Source: DASPWV01 sp046726375
Lineage (GTDB): Bacteria; Acidobacteriota; Vicinamibacteria; Vicinamibacterales; UBA2999
Assembly: GCA_046726375.1 (NCBI GenBank)
Contig: JBKPAJ010000181.1
Span: forward strand, 1-64,000
Length of the DNA stretch: 64,000 nucleotides
Reading direction: 5' to 3'
Below the pieces are notes generated by a model. It had not been told where the DNA came from. It ran no database searches and saw only the letters and a program-made list of their open reading frames with translations. Below, one piece after another: positions 1 to 7,777 of this stretch (the stretch's first letter is position 1; every line of letters begins with the position of its first letter). The translations under genes were made by a program, and so were the position numbers.

Positions 1-178
1 CCTGTATATGGCGCTCAAAGGGCATGGCGCAACCGTCCGGTATGTGACGCTGCCGTACGAGCCGCACGGCTACACCGGTCGCGAATCGGTACTGCATACC
101 ATCGCGGAAATGCTCAATTGGGCAAACGAGTTCGCGAAGAACGCCAAACCGCGGCCGACAACGTCGTCGCAGCAATAG
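1..178 (+). CDS. S9 family (prolyl oligopeptidase-like) peptidase, C-terminal fragment
   Basis: Only the last 58 codons are in the window; the open frame begins at base 2 and ends with TAG at 176-178. The translated tail contains PHGYTGRES followed by a helix rich in Leu, Ala and Trp. This matches the end of the alpha/beta-hydrolase domain of S9 serine peptidases, where the His of the xHGY motif is the catalytic histidine. The catalytic Ser and Asp lie upstream, outside the window. The assignment rests on this motif and the C-terminal architecture only. A second complete S9 peptidase lies at 37.4-39.5 kb. Confidence 0.72.
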   Translation, partial: LYMALKGHGATVRYVTLPYEPHGYTGRESVLHTIAEMLNWANEFAKNAKPRPTTSSQQ

Positions 179-221
179 CGGCGCGGATATACTTTTTAGC
201 GGCCCCCGGAGGCGCAGCTTT

Positions 222-1022
222 ATGAAACGTGTGCTTGTTGGAACATTTGTCGCGCTTGCCCTTGCCATGCCGGCGTCCGCGGATCTCACGATGAAGCAGA
301 CGACCACCGGCAAAGGCTTGGGAATGTCCGGTACCACGACGGGCACGACCTACTTCAAAGGCGGCAAGATGCGAAGCGACATGGTGGTCGGCGACAAGAC
401 GCTGACGACGATCTTCGATCTCGATGCGCAGAAGATGTACATATTCGACTCGAAAAACAAGGACGCCGACGTTTGGGATATGGCATCGTTCGCGCAGGAA
501 ATCGGAGCCAATGTCGACACCGAAAACATGAAGGTGTCCATGAAGCCGAACGGTCAGAGCAAGGAAATTGCCGGAAAGACCGCGACCGGTTATGACATGG
601 AGATTTCTGTTCCCGCGACGATGGGCGGCAGCAAAGACGGTCCCAAGATGATCGTCAACATGACCGGTCCGACATGGATCGTGAAGGGTGCGCCCGGAAC
701 GGAGGATTACATTCACTTCTACAAGACTGCGGTGGAAAAAGGCTGGGTGTTCTCCGATCCGCGCTCCGCAAAGGCGACCCCAGGTCAGGCGAAGGCGATG
801 GCCGCGATGTACAAGCAGCTGGCCGACGCTGGCGGGATCGCATACGAAACCGATATGCAGATCAAAATGGACATGGGCGGCGGTGGCGGGCCGATGGCTG
901 GCCTCTTCGCCAAAATGGGGAACATGTCCGCGGCAACGAAAGTCAACAGTGTTGAAACCGGCCCATTGTCCGACGAACTGTTCGCGCCGCCCGCGGGCTA
1001 CAAGCTGAATACGAAAAAGTAG
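222..1022 (+). CDS. Secreted Met-rich protein of unknown function (DUF4412-like)
   Basis: This is a 266-residue protein with a clear Sec signal peptide: a basic start, a hydrophobic core and an Ala-Ser-Ala cleavage site near residue 20. The ATG at 222 has a GGAGG-type ribosome binding site about 8 nt upstream. The mature part is rich in Met, Gly, Lys and Thr and reads like an extended beta-sandwich (repeated TTTGTTYFKGGKMR-like strands), as in DUF4412 periplasmic or outer-membrane-associated proteins. A Gly-Gly-Gly-Gly-Gly stretch lies near residue 220. No catalytic motif is visible and the function is unknown. Its stop codon abuts the TTG start of the next gene, so the two may be co-translated. 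Confidence 0.75.
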   Translation: MKRVLVGTFVALALAMPASADLTMKQTTTGKGLGMSGTTTGTTYFKGGKMRSDMVVGDKTLTTIFDLDAQKMYIFDSKNKDADVWDMASFAQEIGANVDTENMKVSMKPNGQSKEIAGKTATGYDMEISVPATMGGSKDGPKMIVNMTGPTWIVKGAPGTEDYIHFYKTAVEKGWVFSDPRSAKATPGQAKAMAAMYKQLADAGGIAYETDMQIKMDMGGGGGPMAGLFAKMGNMSAATKVNSVETGPLSDELFAPPAGYKLNTKK

Positions 1023-1910
1023 TTGTCCTTTCTTGAACGCTTACGCGCGGCTCATGAACCTCTGATCTCGGTCGAGCTCCGACCTCCCCGGGCGGAGCTC
1101 GAATCGAATGAAGGCATCGACGCGTGGATCGATACCTACCACGCAGTACGCTCGCTCGCGCGCCAGAACATCGCGGTGTTCATCACCGACAGTGCGGTTG
1201 GGGCGCAGGAAGAAAACAACCTGCGGCACCTGGTGGCCAATCTCGGGGCGCCGGTCGCGAGCGCGCACGTGGTGCCTTTTCTGACCTGCAAGCACTCGCT
1301 CGACTTTTGTCTCGGCTACGCCGATCAGGCGGCGCACCACGGCTTTCAGTCGCTCGTCGTGCTTGGCGGCGACAAGCATCTGGGCCGCCCGCGCTGCGTC
1401 GAACACGCTTGGCAGCTGCGGCAGCATATTCGCGCGCGTCACCCTGAGCTCGAATTGGGCGGATGGGCCAACCCGAGCGCAAACGCGACGCAGCAGGTGG
1501 ATTTCCTGCTCGATGACGATGCCAACGCGGATTTCTATCTGACGCAGATCGTCTCTCATCACACTGCGCGGCACGTTGCGCAGTTTCTGAACGAAGCGCG
1601 GCGGCGCAACGTGATTCAACCTGGTGTGTTCGGGGTGTTTTACTACCGCAGCGCCAACGCGCGGACACTTGCCGCGTTGAGCGAATTCCTGCCGGTTCCC
1701 GTCGCTGAGCTGCGCGCCGAGTTCGAAACGGGCGCAACGCCCGTCGACGTTTGCGCGCGGACGATTCGGACGCTGCACGATTTAGGAGTCAAGCATTTCT
1801 ATATCAGCAACCTGCCTTTGGGACGCACGGCGCAGGTGCTGAATGACGTCGTCGATTGCTCGGGCCTGCAAATCTCCAAATCTCCAAATCTTCAGATTCA
1901 CCATGGGTAG
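1023..1910 (+). CDS. MetF-like methylenetetrahydrofolate reductase family protein
   Basis: The 295-residue product opens with the conserved ISVELRPPRAEL strand and continues as a TIM barrel with an SLVVLGGDKH segment, a GGWANPSAN loop and a QIVSHHTA strand. These correspond to the flavin and folate binding elements of the MTHFR superfamily, which reduces 5,10-methylene-THF in one-carbon metabolism. Several motif residues differ from E. coli MetF, so the exact substrate is uncertain. The start is a TTG immediately after the previous stop (1020-1022). The last 16 residues (SGLQISKSPNLQIHHG) come from a short AATCTCCAA tandem repeat and look like a recent read-through extension. The stop overlaps the ATG of the following aminotransferase by 8 bases. 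Confidence 0.72.
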   Translation: MSFLERLRAAHEPLISVELRPPRAELESNEGIDAWIDTYHAVRSLARQNIAVFITDSAVGAQEENNLRHLVANLGAPVASAHVVPFLTCKHSLDFCLGYADQAAHHGFQSLVVLGGDKHLGRPRCVEHAWQLRQHIRARHPELELGGWANPSANATQQVDFLLDDDANADFYLTQIVSHHTARHVAQFLNEARRRNVIQPGVFGVFYYRSANARTLAALSEFLPVPVAELRAEFETGATPVDVCARTIRTLHDLGVKHFYISNLPLGRTAQVLNDVVDCSGLQISKSPNLQIHHG

Positions 1911-3093
1911 CTTCCTCGATTCGGTTCCGGTCTCCGCCATCATTCGCATCCGCGACATGATGCACACCGTCAAGGATCCATTCCGCCTTGATCAGGGTGA
2001 CGTCTCCTTCGATGCCCCAGACTGCGTGAAACAGGCGCTGGCACAAGCGATTGCCGACAATCGCACGCACTACTTGCCGACCGCCGGCGTCCCGCGCTTG
2101 AAGCAACTGCTCGCCGAGAAGCTTCGCGGCACAAACGGCATCCCGGTTGAGAGCGCCGAGGAGGTCGTACCGACCAACGGTGGCACTCACGCCATCTGGG
2201 CGACGATGCATGCTCTGTTCGAGCCCGGCGACGAGATGATCGTTTCCGATCCCGAGTGGCCACCGACCATGGCCATTGCAATCGCCGCCGGGGCGGTGCC
2301 CCTTGGCGTGCCGCTGCACGAGAAGCTTGGATGGCGTTGGGACATCGACGAAGTCGAGCGCGCGATCACGCCGACGACCAGGGCGATCTACGTCAACTCG
2401 CCCAACAACCCGACCGGGGGCGTGCTGACACGCGCGGATCTCGAGCGCATTGCGGCAATCGCGCGTGAGCGCAACTTATGGGTGTTTTCTGATGAAGCCT
2501 ACGAGGACCTGATCTACAACGGCGAGCACGTCAGCATCGCGTCGTTTCCCGGCATGTATGAGCGGACGATCTCGCTCTTCACGTTCAGCAAGTCATACGC
2601 GATGACGGGACTGCGCCTCGGTTATTTCGCCATCCGCGATCCCAAACTTCGCGATCGGGCGCTGAAGGTGGTCGCCTACACCACCAGCAACGTCAACTCG
2701 GTGGTGCAGTACGGCGGCATTGGCGCGCTGGAGGGGCCGCAGGACTGCGTGCGAGCGTTTCGGGAGGAGCTGCGCGCGCGGCGCGATCTGTTCTACGCGG
2801 GGCTTGCAGAGGCCGCACCCGGCGTGTTCGAAGGAACGCCGCCCGATGGTGCGTTTTACGCGTTTGTCCGGGTCAACCCTGCATTCGCCAAACAGGCCGG
2901 CATCACCGGACCGTCGCTCTCATGGGCAATGGCCGAACACCTCATCAAGTACGGACGGATCGGGTGCGTGCCGGGCGTCGACTTCGGTCCCAGCGGTGAA
3001 GGCTGCATTCGATTTGCGATTGGACGCGAAAGGAAAGAGCTCACCGGCGCGCTCGAATCCATGCGCGCGGTCTTCGCTGGCGTCGCGCGGTAA
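1903..3093 (+). CDS. Pyridoxal-phosphate aminotransferase, class I/II
   Basis: This 396-residue fold-type I aminotransferase shows the family landmarks: SPNNPTGG in the substrate/PLP pocket, FSDEAYEDLIY carrying the PLP-ring Asp and Tyr, and TFSKSYAMTGLRLG with the Schiff-base lysine. The C-terminal GCIRFAIG segment carries the carboxylate-binding Arg. The open frame extends upstream to 1843, but the ATG at 1903 begins the conserved N-terminal helix, so I use it. It overlaps the MetF-like gene by 8 bases, which implies translational coupling. The substrate cannot be read from sequence; aspartate- or aromatic-type transamination are both possible. Confidence 0.85.
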   Translation: MGSFLDSVPVSAIIRIRDMMHTVKDPFRLDQGDVSFDAPDCVKQALAQAIADNRTHYLPTAGVPRLKQLLAEKLRGTNGIPVESAEEVVPTNGGTHAIWATMHALFEPGDEMIVSDPEWPPTMAIAIAAGAVPLGVPLHEKLGWRWDIDEVERAITPTTRAIYVNSPNNPTGGVLTRADLERIAAIARERNLWVFSDEAYEDLIYNGEHVSIASFPGMYERTISLFTFSKSYAMTGLRLGYFAIRDPKLRDRALKVVAYTTSNVNSVVQYGGIGALEGPQDCVRAFREELRARRDLFYAGLAEAAPGVFEGTPPDGAFYAFVRVNPAFAKQAGITGPSLSWAMAEHLIKYGRIGCVPGVDFGPSGEGCIRFAIGRERKELTGALESMRAVFAGVAR

Positions 3094-3107
3094 GCGGAGG
3101 GCTGCAA

Positions 3108-3161
3108 GGCAGGTAGGGATTACGCAGATTAAACTGTGATCCTCCACCTACCGCACCTGCC
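3108..3161 (+). repeat. Intergenic hairpin repeat, family 2, copy a
   Basis: The arms GGCAGGT (3108-3114) and ACCTGCC (3155-3161) are complementary, with a second slipped pairing of GGTAGG and CCTACC inside them. The interior shares GCAGATTAA, TGT(G/A)AT and CTCCAC with copy b at 6791-6872. The element sits just past the aminotransferase stop, in a convergent intergenic region. Confidence 0.5.
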
Positions 3162-3176
3162 CTCTGCGCCCTTCCC

Positions 3177-3297
3177 CCCTCAATTCAATTGAGTTGATGA
3201 TCGTGGCATCGAGACGACCTCAAGATTCGGGCCGAAAGTGGCATTGTTCGAACGTTCAACGCCGTTGGCGCTGCGAACTGATGTGAGCTTGGGGTTA
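3177..3297 (-). repeat. Palindromic 3'-end repeat, family 1, copy 1
   Basis: About 120 bp that match copies at 24115-24240, 32559-32682 and 53966-54098. Read on the minus strand it begins TAACCCCAAGCTCA and ends near GAATTGAGGGG, so the termini are imperfect inverted repeats. Inside are a direct repeat of ATGCCAC and small palindromes (CAACGGCGTTG, GAACGTTC). The first TAA is the stop codon of the broken TonB receptor gene. Confidence 0.75.
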
Positions 3298-6204
3298 GAA
3301 GCGATACTTCACGCCGACGCGCATCACCCGCGGTGCGATGATCTCCGTCGGCTGCAGGTACGTCGCAGAGCCCGAGCGATTATTCTGCGCCGTAATCGTG
3401 TTGACGTTCAACGTGTTGTAGACGTTGAACTCGCCTTCGATCGTCTGACTGCCAAACGTCTTGATCCGCTTCGAAATGCGGTTGTCCCAAATCTTGGTCC
3501 ACGCGTAGGCGGTCCGCCTGCGGCTTCACGCGAATCACGACATTCGCACCAGAACCGTCGCGCACCTGGATCTCGCGGACGAAGTAGTCGCCAGTCTGCG
3601 CGTTCAGAGACGATGCATAGGTGAGGCCCCACGGCAAAGAATAGGAGCCGCTCAAGCGGAAGGCATAGTTCCATGACGGGCGTGAGAACTGATAGTTGCC
3701 GGTCCCGAGATTGGCTCCCGAGATGTTGCCGTTTTGCGGACCGTAAAGCGCCTCGTTCGGGTTGCGCGGCGCGTTGTCGCGCAGATCGCGATAGTCGGTG
3801 TCCAGCGACACCAGGAACGAGTATTTGTTCGAGAACTGCTTGTTGAGCGTCACGCCGAACGCATGGTAGCGGTTGTTGCCTTCCGCCTGCACAATCCTCT
3901 CGATGGTTGTGCCGAAGCCTGGATACGTCGTCGGCACCGAATAGACGACAATCGTGCGATCGTCGGCAGTGGTGGTGAAATCGCGCCCCGGATCGGTCAC
4001 GTTCGTGGCGACGGTGTAGGCGTCGTACGGCAACGCTAAATTGATCGACTTATTGCCGTTGCCGTCGATCTTGCGCACGTAGTTGAACTGAAGCGTGAGC
4101 ACCCGGCTCAGCCCGACATCAACGCCCGTTGTGTACTCGTCCACGAATGGGCCATTCAGATTAGGGTCGATGGAGCGGTTCGTGCCGCCACCGGAGGTCG
4201 ACGTCAATCTGGCGCCATTTGGCGAGTTCGGATTGAACGGAATCTCACCCTGCCAGCCGGAGTACGTCTTGGTGATGATCGCGTTCGGGTTGACGTCGGT
4301 CGCGCCAGGACCCGGATTCGCCGACGCGCCGGAGCTGCCACCGACGTAGCGTCCATAGCTCGCGCGCAGCGCAATCCGTCCTTCACCCGTGAGGTCGTAG
4401 ACCGCCGACACGCGCGGGACGAACGTGGAGTAGATCGGGAAGTTGTCTTCGCCCTGGTACGGATAGATGTTCTTGGTCGCGTACGGACCTGTTCCGGGGT
4501 TGCCCTGCTCCGGCAGGAAGCTCGAATACCGGTCGTAGCGGACGCCGACGTTCAACGTCAGCTTGCGGGTAACCGTGATCTTGTCGTTGAAGTAAGCGGA
4601 GTTGTACCACTCACCTGCTGCTGTCGTTGACGGATAGTCGTAGACCAGCACCGAGTCTGGGCGCGCGAAGCAACCATCGTAGTTGTGCGCCTCATCGCAA
4701 TTCGCATCGACGGACTGGCTGCGATAGCGATACTGCTGCTGATTCGGATACCCGATGAACTCGGTCTCGTTCATATTGCGCCAGCCGAGATATCCGGTTT
4801 TCAGCTCGTGATTGCGCCCCCACAGGTCGGCAAAGTACGCGTAGCTCGCGCCATATTGCCACCGCCGGGGATCGCGATCCTGCTCCAGGAACGCGCCGCG
4901 CGTTGCGCCGTTGTTGTTGCCGCTCGCCGTGGCGAGATCGGTCCGCCGCACGTCGGGCGTCCACGGAATGTGGCCACCAATAACCACCGCGCTGGAGGCT
5001 CGCATCAAACGTCGCGCGTGGCGACAGTACCGACAGGTACTTGAACGAGGGACCGACCAGCGACATCGAATCTTGGTTCTGCGTCGCTTCCAGCGGAACG
5101 TAGCGACTCGCCGTCCGGTACGGCTGCCATTTGCGGCCCACCTGGAACATGCCCTCGATCTTGTTGTTTTGAGTCATCTGGTAGGTCATCTTGACTGTCG
5201 GATCCTGCAGCTTCGTGTAGAACTCCACCTGCTCCCAATCGGCGAGACGAATGAAGCCCGGGATGTAGTTGCCCGACGACGCGTCGCGATGGCTGGCGTA
5301 GTACCACAGCCTGTCCTTCAGGATCGGCCCGCCGACTTCAGCGTAGAAATCTTTGAGCGACGTGAACTTGTTGACGCCTGGTGCGTAACCCTTGGCCAGC
5401 AGCTCCGGCGTCACGTTGTTCGACTGCATGTCACCGTTCTGGTAGCCGATCGCGCCCGACCCCTTGAACGTGTTGCTGCCCGACTTGACGATCAAGTTCA
5501 TCGTCAGGCCGGGATTCATCGCGTCGGCGCCTTTCGCCGCGGTCGTGACCTGTGCTTCCTCGTAGGTGCCGAAGTCACCATACGTCTGATCCCAAATCAT
5601 GCCGTCGTAGCTGACGACACCGCCGCCCGAGCGCCCAAACGTGCGCGCCGCCGGACCCGAGCCGGTCCCGAACGATGAGCCCCCGACGTCGAGCGAGGTG
5701 GCATACAGGCCCGGAATCAACGCGACGAGACCCGTAAGGCTTCGGCTGTACGGAATTTCATCGAGCTTCTGTTGATCCCAGTTCACCTGCACTTTCGACG
5801 ACTCGAGGTCGATCGTCGGCGCCTGGCTCGTGACCGTCACGGTTTCCTGCAGCGTCGCGACTTCGAGCTTGCCGTTGATCGTGATCGTCTGGCCGGCCGC
5901 AACGTTCACGCCTTCGATGTTCAGCGTGTTGAAGCCGGTGAGCGTGAATGTCACCGTATAGGTGCCGCCGGGGAGCAGCGTGAAGCGATATACGCCCTGA
6001 TCGTCAGTCACTGCGCTTCGCGCGCCGCCAAATCATCTGCGGACTGGCAATCGCCACCGTCACTCCAGGCAAGGCGCCGCCGCTCGAATCCGTTGCTCGT
6101 CCCGTGATTGCGCTAGTCGACTGCTGCGCATGCGCCAGCCCGGCAACTGCCAGGGCCAGTGCGGCCGCCGTCAGCGACAACAACACTCTCCTCATCCAAT
6201 GCAT
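3295..6204 (-). pseudogene. TonB-dependent receptor (Oar-like), broken by three frameshifts
   Basis: The gene encodes a signal peptide (MRRVLLSLTAAALALAVAGL...AQ), a carboxypeptidase-regulatory-like domain (AITGRATDSSGGALPGVTV), a plug domain and a long beta barrel ending VGVKYRF, as in Oar/TonB-dependent outer-membrane receptors. The reading frame changes three times. Near 6030-6032 an extra base in an A-run (T-run in the gene) shifts the frame just after SPQMI. Near 4965-4985 the frame changes after GGYWW. Near 3503-3516 it changes again after KPQADR. Correcting each shift restores continuous family-like sequence, and no internal stop interrupts the intact stretches. The ATG at 6204 is the likely start; a TATACT -10 box lies upstream. 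Neighbouring genes are intact, so recent decay is likelier than general sequencing error, though assembly error is not excluded. Confidence 0.8.
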
Positions 6205-6325
6205 AGGCGATCTCACTTTCAAAATTGGAAAAAGCCGAAGCCGGTAAGTATAAGCGCGTGCAATACAACGGGCGGGAACCGTTTGTATCTTTATGTAACG
6301 GGCCGCACTGGTGACATGTCAGAGA

Positions 6326-6772
6326 TCAGACGCCGAACTGTCGGAGGTGGTGGTCCGCGTGGCGGTATTCCAGAACGCCCCACGCTCGGTGGGTCAGGTG
6401 TCCGAACGCCGGGTGCTCAGGCCAGGAATCGCTGGCGGGCTTCGATGCGACGCGACCCGCGAGCGCACGGAAGGTCGCTTTTTCGTCGGCGAAGTGCGCC
6501 CCATCACACCGCGCAAGAAGCTCAGGCGCGGTGGGCGCCCCCTGCGGCCACGGCGCAACGTACACGATCAGCTGCTTGATGGGCCAGCGGCGAAACGGAG
6601 TGGTCTTCGGTTTCGTCGGCAGCTCACCGATCGCCATTCGCATGGCATCGTTCAGATGCGCAAGCATCTGAGCAGCGTTGAACTTCCCCCATTGCGGTTT
6701 TGAATCGGCGTTCAACCGCTCGACGCGGCGGCAGATTTCTTCGCGTGTGTTTGCGTCCCAGAAGGTCTTCAT
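6326..6772 (-). CDS. DUF1569 / DinB-like four-helix protein
   Basis: The 148-residue product contains WGKFNAAQMLAHLND near the N-terminus and HPAFGHLTHRAWGVLEYRHADHHLRQFG at its end, interrupted here only by the family's usual spacing; these His-bearing helices are typical of DUF1569 proteins in the DinB superfamily. Members are small putative metal-binding four-helix bundles of unknown role, often stress associated. A GAGAGG ribosome binding site lies 8 nt upstream of the ATG. The gene is followed by the promoter region of the broken TonB receptor and preceded by a hairpin repeat. Function beyond the family is not known. Confidence 0.75.
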   Translation of the reverse strand: MKTFWDANTREEICRRVERLNADSKPQWGKFNAAQMLAHLNDAMRMAIGELPTKPKTTPFRRWPIKQLIVYVAPWPQGAPTAPELLARCDGAHFADEKATFRALAGRVASKPASDSWPEHPAFGHLTHRAWGVLEYRHADHHLRQFGV

Positions 6773-6790
6773 TCGTGATCCTCTCGGGGC

Positions 6791-6872
6791 CGGGTGGGCA
6801 GGTTAAAGCGGTCGGGACTCGCGCAGATTAATTGGTGTAATTCTCCACTTGCCCCATCTGACTTACCCGCCG
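6791..6872 (+). repeat. Intergenic hairpin repeat, family 2, copy b
   Basis: This copy carries GGGTGGGCAGGT on the left and ACTTGCCCCATCTG plus CTTACCC on the right, with the interior GCAGATTAA, TGTAAT and CTCCAC shared with copy a at 3108-3161 in the same orientation. It lies between the start of the DUF1569 gene and the 3' end of the SDR gene. Confidence 0.5.
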
Positions 6873-6895
6873 CCCGTACGGTATCGACCGCCGAA

Positions 6896-7636
6896 CTACT
6901 TAATGTGCCGCCCGCCGTCAACCCGAATTGTCTCTCCGGTCACAAAGTCGCTGTTGCACAGGAACAAGACCGCTTTTGCGACCTCGGCTTCTCCACCCCA
7001 ACGTCCCAGCGGCGTGTTTTGCGCCACCGCTTCGTGTTCCTGATCCGTCGTTTCCGGCGGCGCAAGGATCGGCCCCGGCGCGATCGTATTCACCGTGATG
7101 TTGTGCGCTGCCAATTCGAGCGCCATGGCCTCGGCGAGCGCCTTGAGTCCAGCCTTGGCAACGTAATACGTGAGAAAGCCTTCGTAGCGCGGACGCGCGC
7201 TCGTCGGCAGCCAATCGCTGAACACAATGATGCGGCCGGCGCCGTTCTGTTTCATCGATGGCACCGCTGCATGCGCGCAAAGAAACGCCGACCGGAGCTC
7301 GGTGTCCATCTGCACGTTCCAGACATCGAGCGTGAGCTTCTCGAACGGCGTCGCGGCGTATAAACCCGCCATGGCGATGAACACGTCGATGCGCCCGAAC
7401 TCCTTCAGCGTCGACTCGACGACGCGCTGACAAGCAGCGGGGTCGGCCAGATTAGCTTGCAACGTGAGCGCGCGACGGCCACCCTCGCGCACGCGCGTCG
7501 CCGTGCGTTCCGCCTCCGCCGCCGAACGGTTATAGACGAGCGCTACATCGCATCCTTCCCGGGCAAGCCACTCGGCGACAACACCGCCAATCCGCTTGAC
7601 GCCGGTGAGGAGCGCAACTTTCCCGTTCAGGTCCAT
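6896..7636 (-). CDS. Short-chain dehydrogenase/reductase (SDR)
   Basis: This is a 246-residue classical SDR. The cofactor loop reads TGVKRIGG, close to the TG..KR(I/L)G form of pteridine reductases rather than the common TGxxxGIG. The YYVAKA segment supplies the YxxxK catalytic pair, and NTIAPGPI and VTGETIRVDGG are the usual later motifs. NADP preference and a pteridine-like or 3-oxoacyl substrate are possible but not decided by sequence. No Shine-Dalgarno is visible. A TAAAAT box (7646-7651) ends 9 nt before the ATG, suggesting a leaderless or near-leaderless transcript. Confidence 0.82.
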   Translation of the reverse strand: MDLNGKVALLTGVKRIGGVVAEWLAREGCDVALVYNRSAAEAERTATRVREGGRRALTLQANLADPAACQRVVESTLKEFGRIDVFIAMAGLYAATPFEKLTLDVWNVQMDTELRSAFLCAHAAVPSMKQNGAGRIIVFSDWLPTSARPRYEGFLTYYVAKAGLKALAEAMALELAAHNITVNTIAPGPILAPPETTDQEHEAVAQNTPLGRWGGEAEVAKAVLFLCNSDFVTGETIRVDGGRHIK

Positions 7637-7645
7637 GGAGCTGAG

Positions 7646-7651
7646 ATTTTA
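7646..7651 (-). promoter_or_regulatory. Predicted -10 box of the SDR gene
   Basis: TAAAAT on the minus strand ends 9 nt before the ATG at 7636, and there is no ribosome binding site between them. This fits a leaderless start like several others in the window. Confidence 0.45.
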
Positions 7652-7777
7652 CTGTCCCGCGGCGCGCCTCCGCGTCCCACAGACGGACAGATTCCGGACG
7701 GTTGCCGCGCACAAAGGTTGTGAATTGAGCAACTTACCGCACTCGCGCCGGGGAACACGGATTGCTGTGACGGCGTC

